Positions 25,701 to 33,938 of a DNA stretch of 59,415 nt are shown one piece after another; the first letter of the stretch is position 1, and each line of letters begins with the position of its first letter. A program made the position numbers and the translations under genes. Under the pieces are notes generated by a model. The model had not been told where the DNA came from and did no database searches. It was given only the letters and a program-made list of their open reading frames with translations. This DNA is from Pseudonocardia sp. (GTDB lineage Bacteria; Actinomycetota; Actinomycetes; Mycobacteriales; Pseudonocardiaceae). The DNA lies in the NCBI GenBank assembly GCA_019244295.1, contig JAFASX010000122.1, positions 1 through 59,415 on the forward strand, given 5' to 3'.

Positions 25701-28634
25701 GACCGCAGTGTGGAGCGGCCGCTGTGGCTGGGGTCGGTCAAGTCGAACATCGGTCATGCCCAGGCCGCCGCCGGAATCGCCGGAGTTGTCAAGACTGTCC
25801 TGGCGATGCGGCACGGCGAGCTGCCCCGCACTTTGCACACCGACCCGCCGTGCCCGCCGGTGACCGGGGACGCCGCCGGCACCGTGCGGCTGTTGGTGGG
25901 CCCCAGGCCCTGGCCGCGCTCGGGTCGCATCCGCCGGGCCGGGGTGTCGGCCTTCGGCATCAGCGGCACCAACGCCCACGTGATCCTCCAGGAGCCGCCC
26001 GCGCCGCGGCCTACTCCGGACCGAACCGCCGACCAGGCGTCGGGCGGCGACCGGGTACTGCCCTGGGTGCTGTCCGCCCGTAGCGCGCCCGCCCTGCGCG
26101 AGCTGGCGGCCCGGCTGCTGCCGGTCGCCGAGACCGCCGACCCGTTCCAGGTGGGCCGGGCGTTGGCCACCTCCCGGCCGTCGTTCGAGCACCGCGCGGT
26201 GGTCGTCCCGCGATGCCGCGCCGACCTGTTCGCCGGGCTGCGCGGCATCGCCGAGGGAACCTTGTCGGTGGACGCGGTCGCCGGCAAGGCCCGACCCGAG
26301 GGCCGGATTGTCTTTGTCTTCCCCGGGCAGGGTGCGCAGTGGGAAGGCATGGCCGCGGACCTGCTGGCCGAGTCCGAGGTCTTCGCGCGCGCCCTGGCCG
26401 CGTGTGACCAGGCGCTGGCACCGCACGTCGACTGGTCCGTGCGCGCGGTCCTGCGCGGGGAGACCGGCCAGCCGCCGCTGAACCGGGTCGAGGTGGCGCA
26501 GACCGCGCTGTTCGCCGTCATGGTCGCGCTCGCCGAACTCTGGGGTTCCCTGGGCGTGCGCCCGAACGCCGTGGTCGGGCACAGCCAGGGCGAGATTGCC
26601 GCCGCGTGCGTGTCCGGGGCGCTGTCGCTGGACGACGCGGCGAGGGTGGTGGCCCGGCGGGCGGCCGCGGTGCGCGAGCTGGCCGGCGGCCGGATGGTGG
26701 CCGTCGCCCTGCCCAGGGACGAACTCGCCGGCTACCTGGCCGGACACCAGGGCCGGCTGTCACTGGCGGCGGACAACGGTCCCCACTCAACTGTGGTTTC
26801 CGGCGCCGCCGACGCGGTGGCCGCGCTGGTCGAGGAACTCAGCGGGCACGGCGTCCGTACCACCGCCCTGGCCGTCGACTACGCCTCCCACTGCGCTCAG
26901 GTGGCACGGATCGAGGAGCGGCTGCCGCGGAGCCTGAGCGGGCTCGAACCCCGGACCGCCGAGGTGCCGTTCTTCTCGACGGTCTTCTCGACGGTCGTTC
27001 CGGGTCCGCTCGACACCACCGGGCTGACCGCGCGGTACTGGTATGAGAACCTGCGCCGGCCGGTCGAGTTCCACGGTGCTATCCGCGCCATGCTGGACGC
27101 GGGCTACACCGATTTCATCGAGATCAGCCCGCATCCGGTCCTGATCCAGCCAATCCTGGAGGTCGTCGAGTCGACCGGTCGTCCGGCCACCGCGGTGGGC
27201 ACTTTGCGACGCGGCGAGGGCAGCCAGCGGCGCTTCCTGCTCTCGGCGGCGCAGGCGTACGCCAACGGAACCCCGGTCGCCTGGCGGACAGTTTTCATCG
27301 GCCGGGCGGCCCGCCACGTCGAGCTTCCCTGCTACCCGTTCCAGCGCGAGCGCTACTGGCTGCCGACCGGCCCTTCGGCGGCGAGCCACCCGCAGGTAAC
27401 CGGCCCCGCCGCGGCTGAGCGGCTCACCGACCGTATTCCCGCCCCGGAGAGCGAGTCCGCGCTGCTGGCCCTGGTCCACGGCCACGCCGCGGTCGTCCTC
27501 GGCCATCACGACGGCACCCGAATCGCTCCCGACGACACGTTCACCGCGCTCGGGACGAGCTCACTGGCCGCCGTCGAACTGCGCACCCGCCTGGCCCACG
27601 TGCTCGACCTCCCGCTGCCCGTTACCGTCGTCCTCGACCACGGCACGCCACGGGCGCTCGCCGACCACCTGTGGCGCCTGCTGGGCGACCGTGACCGGCC
27701 GGGCCACGACGCTCCCAGCCCCGCGCCCGACCCACCCGCCACGCCGTCGGCCCCGCGGGAGCTGCCGGACACCCTCGACGCCTTGTACTGGCATGCCTGC
27801 CGGACCGGACAGGGCCAGGCCGCTATCGAGCTGATCAGCGCCGCGGCGCGGCTGCGCCCAACCTTCCCGGCCACCTCGGCCGCCGAGTACGCACCCAACC
27901 CGGTCCGCCTCGGCGCGGCGGGTGCCCGCCCCGCCCTGATCTGTTTCCCGTCGCTGCTCCCGACCGCCGGACCACACGAATACACCGCGCTCGCTGAAGC
28001 TCTGCGCAGCACACAGGAGGTGCTGGTCTTCGCCCAGCCCGGCTTCGCGGCCCACCAGCCGCTGCCCCGCGATCTCGATGCCCTGGTCACCGCGCACACG
28101 ATCGCGCTGGGACGGCACACCGGAGCGGAACCGTTGCTGCTGTGCGGGCACTCCTCCGGCGGGCTGGTCGCGCATGCCGTCGCGGCCCGGCTCGAAGAGC
28201 TGGGCCGACCCGCCAGTGGGCTGGTCCTGCTGGACAGTTACTGGCCCGATCACGCCCTCGGGTCCGAGCTGCTGCCGCGCGTCCTGGTCAGCACCGCCGT
28301 CACCCGGCAAGCCCTCGCGGCGTTCGGCATCGGCACCAACCGACTGACCGCCACCGGCGGCTACCTGCGCCTGCTGACCGATTGGCAGCCGGCACCGGTC
28401 AGCACGCCTACCCTCCTGCTGCGCGCGCGACAGCCGATCCCGGAATTCGCCGCGGACGGGTTACAGGGCACACCGTGGCGGCTGCCGCACACCGCACTGG
28501 ACGTTCCCGGAGATCATTTCACCATGCTGGCCGACCACGCCGTGGCACTCGCCGACGCGATCGGCCACTGGTGGAAGGCCACCCTCGCCGGCCCAGCGAG
28601 CCCGCGGACCGCCGCACCGCAACCGGCAACCTGA
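22731..28634 (+). CDS. Single-module type I PKS: CoA ligase-ACP-KS-AT-ACP-TE
   Basis: 1967 residues from ATG 22731 (GAGGAGGG upstream). Residues ~25-540: ANL adenylating domain (PSSGTVSGWPK, QWGMSELGAG, WLRTGDLA, PTGKVARGRL). ~560-635: ACP1 (LGVNSLGAV). ~660-1085: KS with Cys834 in DTACSSS and both His (VEAHGTGTPLGD, SNIGHAQAAAG). ~1190-1480: AT with GHSQGE and YASH near 1384, which predicts methylmalonyl-CoA. ~1575-1650: ACP2 (LGTSSLAAVEL). ~1700-1950: thioesterase with GHSSGG and GDHF. No KR, DH or ER. It should load one carboxylic acid, extend it once and release a 2-methyl-3-oxo acid or derived product. Confidence 0.93.
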   Translation: MAISVDDYLVSPPDTADRKHHRILPDVFAAAVEAFGDAPAVLGGGEQRTWTRWQAESRALAAGLRELGIGVGDVVAVHLPNSWEFLLAHVAVAELGAVLLPLHVAYGDRDLTALLRQTQARLLVLPAARRPPLSDVASLEHVLAVGEVSAESTATERAAGSGSSGSFAALVRGHRGAVPQPVGLDPDLPFVVLPSSGTVSGWPKLCLHSHGTLLSNAARVALDGQAPGDDTIVSASPFTHLFGLLSVHLSLLTGSRQALLPRWDAGAFHDLADRTGASVLFAVPAQLRDVVQRLRTNPAAGQLCLREVRTGGAAVPSSLVADIRRLTGATTIVQWGMSELGAGTVTRPDDPPEIAVRGIGRPLSGSSARVVDDTGRGCPDGQVGELQYRGPHLFRGYLGDPAGTRAALTADGWLRTGDLASRNGDGTLSYHGRDAEVINVGGLKFNASEIEGLLSDLPQLAAVAVAARSDTRLGQYPCLIAALRSGAAIDLPAVRAHLTRKGTAEFKLPLELVLVDEVPLTPTGKVARGRLAELLTRDGAYRPPRAEQWRDRLTALPEAERTRTALALVRERLADLVPDEAPRDGAPDRTFRELGVNSLGAVRLAVELSTATGLTLPTTVVFDHPTPEALARHLAVLVTSRRQDQRNRPAEPSAEFAPTGDDPIVIIGMGCRLPGGIQSPEDLWQLLVDGRETVSPFPTDRGWDLNRLRHSDPAHPGRSSTHHGHFLTGAAEFDARFFDISPREALAMDPQQRLLLETTWEALERAGLDPTALRGCDTGVFVGQMASDYAPRLNEAPERFDGLLLTGNAASVASGRISYTLGLTGPALTVDTACSSSLVALHLAVQALRRGECSLALAGGATVMATPASFVDFSRQGVLAPDGRCKAFSAAADGAAWAEGVGVLVLERLSRASRHGHPILAGVAGSAVNQDGASNGLTAPNGLAQQRVLRRALADAGLTAGQIDVVEAHGTGTPLGDRIEAEALLAVYGVDRSVERPLWLGSVKSNIGHAQAAAGIAGVVKTVLAMRHGELPRTLHTDPPCPPVTGDAAGTVRLLVGPRPWPRSGRIRRAGVSAFGISGTNAHVILQEPPAPRPTPDRTADQASGGDRVLPWVLSARSAPALRELAARLLPVAETADPFQVGRALATSRPSFEHRAVVVPRCRADLFAGLRGIAEGTLSVDAVAGKARPEGRIVFVFPGQGAQWEGMAADLLAESEVFARALAACDQALAPHVDWSVRAVLRGETGQPPLNRVEVAQTALFAVMVALAELWGSLGVRPNAVVGHSQGEIAAACVSGALSLDDAARVVARRAAAVRELAGGRMVAVALPRDELAGYLAGHQGRLSLAADNGPHSTVVSGAADAVAALVEELSGHGVRTTALAVDYASHCAQVARIEERLPRSLSGLEPRTAEVPFFSTVFSTVVPGPLDTTGLTARYWYENLRRPVEFHGAIRAMLDAGYTDFIEISPHPVLIQPILEVVESTGRPATAVGTLRRGEGSQRRFLLSAAQAYANGTPVAWRTVFIGRAARHVELPCYPFQRERYWLPTGPSAASHPQVTGPAAAERLTDRIPAPESESALLALVHGHAAVVLGHHDGTRIAPDDTFTALGTSSLAAVELRTRLAHVLDLPLPVTVVLDHGTPRALADHLWRLLGDRDRPGHDAPSPAPDPPATPSAPRELPDTLDALYWHACRTGQGQAAIELISAAARLRPTFPATSAAEYAPNPVRLGAAGARPALICFPSLLPTAGPHEYTALAEALRSTQEVLVFAQPGFAAHQPLPRDLDALVTAHTIALGRHTGAEPLLLCGHSSGGLVAHAVAARLEELGRPASGLVLLDSYWPDHALGSELLPRVLVSTAVTRQALAAFGIGTNRLTATGGYLRLLTDWQPAPVSTPTLLLRARQPIPEFAADGLQGTPWRLPHTALDVPGDHFTMLADHAVALADAIGHWWKATLAGPASPRTAAPQPAT

Positions 28635-28658
28635 TGATTCGCCAACCCGTGCTCATCT

Positions 28659-28690
28659 GTACTGAGAAGCATCCGTACTGAGAAGCATCC
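28659..28690. repeat. 16-bp perfect tandem duplication before the ACOX-like gene
   Basis: GTACTGAGAAGCATCC is present twice back to back (28659-28674, 28675-28690) and ends at the base before the ATG at 28691. It occupies most of the 56-base space between the PKS stop and the next start and duplicates the purine-rich GAGAAG element. Confidence 0.95.
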
Positions 28691-30439
28691 ATGCCCAGGA
28701 GCAGCAGGCAGACCATGGCCAGCCCCTACGAGAGCGATCTCACCGCACTGTTCACCGACCCGTTGCTCACCCAGGCCGAGCCGGCCGCCGACCGGTCGCT
28801 GCTGGCCTCGCCCTATCTGGGACTGCGCCGTCTGCAGTCCCGACTGGGCGATCGGCAGCCACTGCTGACGGACCACGCCCGGCTGCGGACCCTGCTGGAA
28901 CTGAGCGCGGTGACCGATCCGCGACTGTTCTTCGCGATGTTTCTGCACCACTGCGTGGCCCTCGGCCCCGCGCTCGACCATGGCGCATGCGACGCGGACG
29001 TGGCCGCGCTCGTCTCGGGGCGGTTGATCGGCGCCGCGCTGATGAACGAACTGGGCCACGGCAACAGCAGCTCCAGGATTCACACCGAGGCGGTCTACGA
29101 CCAAGCAACCCGCGAGTTCGTCCTAAATACCCCAATCCCCGAGGCGGTGAAGCATCCGGCCAATGTGGGCCTGGACGGCATCGCCAGGCTGGGTGTGGTG
29201 AGCGCGCGGCTTCTGGTCGGCGGGATCGACCGGGGAACCGCGCTCTTTCTCGTCGCCCTGCGTGACGAGAATGGCCCGTGTCCAGGTGTCACGATAGAGC
29301 CGCGCCCGCGGACCGCGCTGCTCCCCATGGACTTCGCGGCCGTCCGGTTCGACCGGGTCCGGGTGCCCTACCGCCGCTGGCTCAGGGACGGCGCGTTCAT
29401 CGCCGACGACGGGTCCTTCCACGATCCGCTGGACGGACCCGATGCGCGCAGCCGGCGCAGCGTGGGCATGAGCCGCTTCGCCTGGGGCGCGGTCACGGCG
29501 GGCCTGGCGGCGGTGGCCCGGTCGAGCGTCGCGATCGCCCTCACCCACGCCCGCCGCCGCAAGACCCTCGACCGCCTGGCCGGCGAGCTCGCCGCCATCG
29601 GCCACCTCAACCAGCAGCGCCTGCTGTTCGGTGCCTTGGCCGCCGCGCTGGCGGCCACCGTGGTCGCCCGCCGGGCGACCGACCGGTGCTGGCACATCCC
29701 ACCGGGAGGCGGCCAAGGCACCGGCCCGTCGGCTTCCGTGATGCACGAGCTGGCGCTGAGCAAGGTCACGACCAGCGTCCTCGCCGACGCGGCGGTGACC
29801 CGCTGCCGATCAGCGTGCGGCGCGGCCGGCTTCTTTTCGGAGAACCGGCTGATCGGCTATCAGGCCCTGACCATGGCCTTCCAGCCCGGCGGCGGCGACA
29901 ACCGGCTCACTGTGCTGGATGCCGCCTGGGCGATAGCCAGTGGCCCGGACTACCTCCCACCGGACAACGAGGCCGCACCGGACGACTGGGCGCGGCTGTT
30001 CCGCGGCCGGGAACGGCTCCTGCACGCTGAGCTCACCGCCGGCCTGCGCGCGGCTGGCGCCGTCTCTTTCGACGACTGGAACGGCCGGACCGAGCTGGCG
30101 CAGCGGCTCGCCGAGGCCCACGCGGCGCGCACCACGGCCGAGGCCTTGCACGATGAGTGGCACGCCCCGACCGTTCCCGAGGCATCCCGTCCGCTGCTCG
30201 GCGACCTGTACGAGCTGCACTGCCTGGAGCAGGCGGCAGCCGACGCCGGCTGGTACCTCGCCCACGGACTGCTCACCGCCGCGGAGGTGCTCGCGCTGCC
30301 CGAGCGGACCAACGAGATCTGCCAGCGCCTAGTCCAGCACACCGACGCCCTGATCCAGCTGCTGGAGATCCCCGAAGAGCTCCTCCGTAGCCAGCTCAGC
30401 GCAGACGGCTTCCTCCACGGCCTGACCCCGGTGCGGTGA
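28691..30439 (+). CDS. Acyl-CoA oxidase/dehydrogenase-like flavoprotein
   Basis: 582 residues from ATG 28691; a second ATG at 28715 follows AGGAG and would give 574. Length and layout match acyl-CoA oxidases, not 380-residue dehydrogenases. LIGAALMNELGHGNSSSRIHTEAVYD and EFVLNTPIPEAVKHPANVGL correspond to the FAD/substrate-binding beta domain. A helical domain follows, with GAAGFFSENRLIGYQALTMAFQPGGGDN, the position of the family's catalytic Glu loop, and a second C-terminal helical domain. It would desaturate a thioester with FAD and O2. Location directly after the PKS suggests tailoring of the polyketide while bound to CoA or ACP. Confidence 0.82.
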   Translation: MPRSSRQTMASPYESDLTALFTDPLLTQAEPAADRSLLASPYLGLRRLQSRLGDRQPLLTDHARLRTLLELSAVTDPRLFFAMFLHHCVALGPALDHGACDADVAALVSGRLIGAALMNELGHGNSSSRIHTEAVYDQATREFVLNTPIPEAVKHPANVGLDGIARLGVVSARLLVGGIDRGTALFLVALRDENGPCPGVTIEPRPRTALLPMDFAAVRFDRVRVPYRRWLRDGAFIADDGSFHDPLDGPDARSRRSVGMSRFAWGAVTAGLAAVARSSVAIALTHARRRKTLDRLAGELAAIGHLNQQRLLFGALAAALAATVVARRATDRCWHIPPGGGQGTGPSASVMHELALSKVTTSVLADAAVTRCRSACGAAGFFSENRLIGYQALTMAFQPGGGDNRLTVLDAAWAIASGPDYLPPDNEAAPDDWARLFRGRERLLHAELTAGLRAAGAVSFDDWNGRTELAQRLAEAHAARTTAEALHDEWHAPTVPEASRPLLGDLYELHCLEQAAADAGWYLAHGLLTAAEVLALPERTNEICQRLVQHTDALIQLLEIPEELLRSQLSADGFLHGLTPVR

Positions 30440-30459
30440 TCATGTCGTTCGTTCGGCAC

Positions 30460-31577
30460 GCCGAGATTGCGTGGCGAGCACCGCGGCCCGGCCAGCGAGT
30501 CCGATGGCGAACATGACCACGCCGGCCAGCACCGACTGCCAAGGCAGGGTGGCAACCAGACCAGGCAGCCGGCGACACCCGCCAGGTTGAGTGCACGCGG
30601 CCAGCGCCGCTGGTCGGCGGGCTGGGTGAACGCGGCGGCGTTGGCGATGGCGTAGTAGATCAGCACGCCGAATGAGGAGAAACCGATCACGCCTCGCAGG
30701 TCGACGGTGGCCACCAGCACGCTGACCACGACGGCGAGCGCGATCTCGGCGTGATGCGGCACCTGATAACGCGGGTGGACGACGGCCAACCAGCCGGGCA
30801 GGTCCTTGTGGCGGGCCATCGCTAGGCTGGTCCGGCCGATGCCGGCGATCAGCGCCAGCAGCCACCGAGCGCGGCCAGGGCACCACCGATCCGCACCACC
30901 GGAGCCAGGGCACCGGCACCCGCGGCCTGTACGGCGGTGGTCAACGGCGCGGTGGCGTTGGCCAACTGGTGCGGGCCAGCGACTAATAGTGCCGCCGCCC
31001 CGACCACGAGGTAGACGGCCACGGTGATCAGCAGCGCGATCGGGATGGCACGGGGAATCGTGCGTTGCGGGTCGCGGACCTCCTCGCCCTCGTGGCGACC
31101 AGAATGCGGGTCAACTGGGCGGTCATGGTCACACCTCGGTAGTTGAGTGCGGCCAGCGCCAGCACCCCGGCTACCGCGACGATCCGCTGCGCCCACCACG
31201 GGCCGGGCACGGCGTAGGCGGCGAACGTGAGGGCCATTGCCGCGCACGACGCGGTCTTGCCGACCACGAAGCCCCACCCGGCCGTGTACCCCCCACCAGT
31301 CGCCGAGGCGTTCCCGCCCGTAGATGTAGGTGCCGCCGGAGGTCGGGTACACCGCCGCCAGTTGCGCGGACGCGGTGGCGTTGCAGTAGGCGATCACCGC
31401 GGCGATGACCAGGCCGATCAGTAAGCCGGTGCCGGCGGCCCGGGCGGCGGGGCCGAACGCGGCGAACACGCCGGCGCCGATCATCGAGCCCAGACCGATG
31501 ATGATTGCGTCGGTCGGGCCCAGCCGCCGGGCCAAGCGCTGCTGCCCGGATTCAGTCTCCGATCGCGGTGCCGACAC
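30460..31577 (-). pseudogene. APC-family amino acid permease, multiply frameshifted
   Basis: From GTG 31577 the frame reads GPTDAIIIGLGSMIGAGVFA, then AVYPTSGGTYIYGRERLG, typical of the first helices of amino acid/polyamine permeases. The frame then breaks. A second frame covers 31028-31267 (TASCAAMALTFAAYAVPGPW, LAALNYRGVTMTAQLTRI), the first frame returns with RTIPRAIPIALLITVAVYLV, and a third frame carries MARHKDLPGWLAVVHPRYQV and IGFSSFGVLIYYAIANAAAF. At least three frameshifts, so not functional unless the sequence has errors here. Confidence 0.87.
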
Positions 31578-31629
31578 CCGCCACCTCCGATTCCATCAAC
31601 CGATTCCATCAACCCTTTTTGATGTATCC

Positions 31630-31975
31630 CGCTGGTCCTGGACCTTGACCGCTGCGCGCACGCGCTGGCCGACACCGGCGCTGCACTGCACCCAGCTCTG
31701 CGTCCGGACCCGCCAACCGCACAGGCAGCCCGGCGGCGCGTGCTGTTCGCCGCCGGTTCGACCGCGTGATCAGCCTGTGCGACAAGGTGCAGGAAGTCTG
31801 TGCGGAGTTCCCTGACTGCCCACAGTTGGTCCACTGGAGCATTCCCGATCCGGCAGCCACTGGTGACCAAGACAGCTACCCAGCCTTTCACCGCACCGCA
31901 ACGGAGATCGACACCCGCGTCCGTCATCCGCTTCCGATGCTGACCAGCACCCCGCGCGAGGAGGTTCAACCGTGA
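31630..31975 (+). pseudogene. ArsR-linked low-molecular-weight phosphatase/arsenate-reductase relic
   Basis: The end of this stretch reads FDRVISLCDKVQEVCAEFPD, HWSIPDPAATGDQDSYPAF and EIDTRVRHPLPML, matching the C-terminal half of phosphatases fused to ArsR-type regulators in actinomycetes. Upstream, in another frame, LDLDRCAHALADTGAALHP and RRRVLFAAGST correspond to the linker and to the start of the active-site strand, whose CxxxxxR loop has been lost by deletion. A broken 3' fragment. It lies between the permease relic and the peptide cassette. Confidence 0.6.
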
Positions 31976-32140
31976 CCGCGCCCGACCAACCTATTTGGCA
32001 CTCGCTTGGATCACGCTGCGTAAGCTGGGTCACTTGAGGTAGTGAACTTTCACCGCGGTTGATTCTTCTGTATCAGGTTAAGCCGCTATCTTCGGGCGCC
32101 CAACCGACCGCCAGCGGCGGACAAGGATAAGGAGCGCACC
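31976..32140. promoter_or_regulatory. Leader of the peptide/DUF6895 cassette
   Basis: 165 bases, locally less GC-rich than the flanks (TGATTCTTCTGTATCAGG). The promoter of the cassette probably lies here, although I cannot assign convincing -35/-10 boxes. AAGGAG at 32129-32134 gives a textbook ribosome binding site with 6-base spacing to the GTG at 32141, stronger than for most genes in the window. Confidence 0.5.
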
Positions 32141-32317
32141 GTGCACGTACGTGATCTTCACACGACACTAGCACAGCGGGATGCGGTGGCCGATCTGATG
32201 GTTCCGGTCGAGGCCTCAGACGGACATCCGAGCTTGAACACGTTCCATGGTAAGCGCCGGGCCATTCTTCTGCTCTTCTCGCCGGGTGAGCCGACGGACG
32301 ACCCGTCCGACGACTGA
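32141..32317 (+). CDS. 58-residue peptide, first gene of DUF6895/serine-hydrolase cassette
   Basis: GTG 32141 to TGA 32317, with AAGGAG six bases upstream. The peptide starts MHVRDLHTTLAQRDAVADLM, has a central DGHPSLNTFHGKRRAILLLF and ends in an acidic tail, SPGEPTDDPSDD. The middle looks like the first beta-hairpin of redoxin-fold proteins (D.dG.p..l..f.Gk...ll.F), but the molecule stops before the cysteine. It lies five bases before the next gene in a run of coupled genes. A small, well-expressed first gene before modifying-enzyme-like genes and an exporter is what a peptide precursor would look like. No known precursor family is recognised. Confidence 0.65.
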   Translation: MHVRDLHTTLAQRDAVADLMVPVEASDGHPSLNTFHGKRRAILLLFSPGEPTDDPSDD

Positions 32318-32322
32318 CATTG

Positions 32323-33012
32323 GTGTCCGAACTCCGTGAGCCGCCGCGTGCGTTGTACGCGGCGGCCACGGAGGCTTTAGCGGGAGCCGTTACGCGGGCG
32401 CTGACTCGCGTGGATAAGACATTCCGACTCGCAGAGCTGATATCGCTTGACGACCCGTCCCCAGGCCTGGCCGCTGTGAGGGTACTTGGCGCGGACACCC
32501 TGGCCCCGTACCGAATCGCGAAGCGACCGATCGGGAGCCAGGATGCCGAGATCGTCACCGCCAGTCTGGTGGCGTTCCCCACGACCGATTCCGCCGCACT
32601 GCCGGTCCGGTTACAGGATTGGGCGACGCGGAGACTCTTGGCCGGACCAACGGGTCGGCCCGCCCCCAAGTTTCCCGCGGTACCCGGTCTTAGCGCCGGG
32701 CTTGATTGGCCGGGCCTAGCCGCCGTGTTAGGTCCGCTGGCCCCGCTGGCCATCCCCGGGTTGGACTGCCCAGTCCACGATATGGCTCGAGGGCGGCCAC
32801 TGGACCTCGCTCGCGGGGTGACCCGATCATTGCTTCGGCGCGATTACTCGACCGCTGCTCGCCTCGCGCGCTGGTTCGCCATCGGACCATCTGTGGCGGC
32901 GGTACCGGTCGAGTCGGTGTTAACCCACCTGGCACTGTTCGCTGGCGACGATCCGCGGATCGGCTTAGACATCGCGCTCGCGCGTTGGGCGGTCCGGGAC
33001 GGCCGAGCATGA
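32323..33012 (+). CDS. Uncharacterised 229-residue protein of the peptide cassette
   Basis: Start taken as GTG 32323 (TTG 32320 is also possible); 229 residues. Not recognised. There is no signal peptide or clear membrane helix. The first half contains TFRLAELISLDDPSPGLAAV and PYRIAKRPIGSQDAEIV. The second half is helical, with GLDCPVHDMARGRPLDLARG and RRDYSTAARLARWF. The stop overlaps the start of the DUF6895-type gene by four bases (ATGA), so the two are almost certainly made together. It may be a partner subunit of that protein. Confidence 0.72.
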   Translation: MSELREPPRALYAAATEALAGAVTRALTRVDKTFRLAELISLDDPSPGLAAVRVLGADTLAPYRIAKRPIGSQDAEIVTASLVAFPTTDSAALPVRLQDWATRRLLAGPTGRPAPKFPAVPGLSAGLDWPGLAAVLGPLAPLAIPGLDCPVHDMARGRPLDLARGVTRSLLRRDYSTAARLARWFAIGPSVAAVPVESVLTHLALFAGDDPRIGLDIALARWAVRDGRA

Positions 33013-33938
33013 CCGCCAGCACGCTCGTGGCCTGGGAAGTCTCCGCGCAGAAACTGGCCGAAGGAGCCTGGCGGTGGTTGGGCGAGGTTCACCAGCAGTT
33101 CGCCCTGGACTCCGGAGCCCCTATCGACAAACTCGACCCGATCCGGCACCTCAAACCGCTGAGTGAGCTGGCTCTGGCGGCATCCATCAGCCTGCGTGAG
33201 ACACCAACGGGCCGCCACGCCGCCCGCGTTGCTCCCAGGCTGGTCGAGTTCGCCTGGGCACAGTTCGGGGCGGGAGCGCTGCTGTGTGAGCTTCAGAGGG
33301 CAGCACCACTAGACACCCAGGCCCTCGAAACGTATGCCATATTTCGGCGCGCCGGATACCGGCACCAGCGGTTCGAGGCGCTGCTAGCTCACCTGGCGAG
33401 CCTGCGGGTGAGCTCCGCGTTGGAGGTCATATCTGACCGGGCGCTGGGAGTGCTCAATGCCGAGCGGGTGATCGGCTTGCCACCCCGGTGGGACCTTGCC
33501 GCGCTGACCGCGAGGACCCTGCTCGGGGCCTGTCCAGAACCGTGGATGCTCGACCTCGACTCGCTGTACGCGATCACCCACACCGTCTATCACCTCACCG
33601 ACTGGGGAGCCCACCCCAGCTGGTTACCCGAACCGCTGCAGAACTACCTCCACCAGTGGCTGCCGGTGTGGCTGGAGGTCTACCTGGAGGCCGGGCACTG
33701 GGATGTAGTCGGCGAGCTGCTTGTCGTCGATCTCTGCCTGAGTGATCCCGATTGCCCCGCTCCAGCGTGGGCGCGGCTGGCCGAAGCCCAGCGCGAAGAC
33801 GGGTTACTACCGGCCGAGGCGTGGCGAGACATCCGCACCGAAAAGAACGTGGCCCGCAACCACTACCACCCCGGCGCCGTGGCCGCGGTGGCCGGCACAC
33901 TCGCCGTGGCCCGCCGACTCGAGCCCCACCGACAGTGA
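33009..33938 (+). CDS. DUF6895-type protein
   Basis: 309 residues. Sequence blocks LKPLSELALAASISLRE, FRRAGYRHQRFEALLAHLA, AITHTVYHLTDWGAHPSWLP and VGELLVVDLCLSDPDCPAPAW match what I recall of the actinobacterial DUF6895 family. The protein ends with NHYHPGAVAAVAGTLAVAR. It is predicted all-helical and soluble, with conserved His/Tyr/Asp-rich segments that could form an active site. No biochemical role is known to me. It overlaps both neighbours (ATGA at 33009; GTGA at 33935), the strongest sign that the cassette works as one unit. Confidence 0.75.
   Translation: MTASTLVAWEVSAQKLAEGAWRWLGEVHQQFALDSGAPIDKLDPIRHLKPLSELALAASISLRETPTGRHAARVAPRLVEFAWAQFGAGALLCELQRAAPLDTQALETYAIFRRAGYRHQRFEALLAHLASLRVSSALEVISDRALGVLNAERVIGLPPRWDLAALTARTLLGACPEPWMLDLDSLYAITHTVYHLTDWGAHPSWLPEPLQNYLHQWLPVWLEVYLEAGHWDVVGELLVVDLCLSDPDCPAPAWARLAEAQREDGLLPAEAWRDIRTEKNVARNHYHPGAVAAVAGTLAVARRLEPHRQ

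Noticed and set aside
24951..26747. 598-codon open frame on the minus strand across the PKS
   Set aside because: It lies wholly antisense to KS-AT coding sequence with clear catalytic motifs. Long antisense frames are expected at this GC content, and the translation is Arg/Gly/Pro-rich without domains.
32200..32300. Peroxiredoxin/redoxin gene
   Set aside because: The 58-residue peptide has a redoxin-like hairpin pattern (DGHPSLNTFHGKRR), but the frame stops before any CxxC or peroxidatic Cys, and no continuation exists in the other frames.
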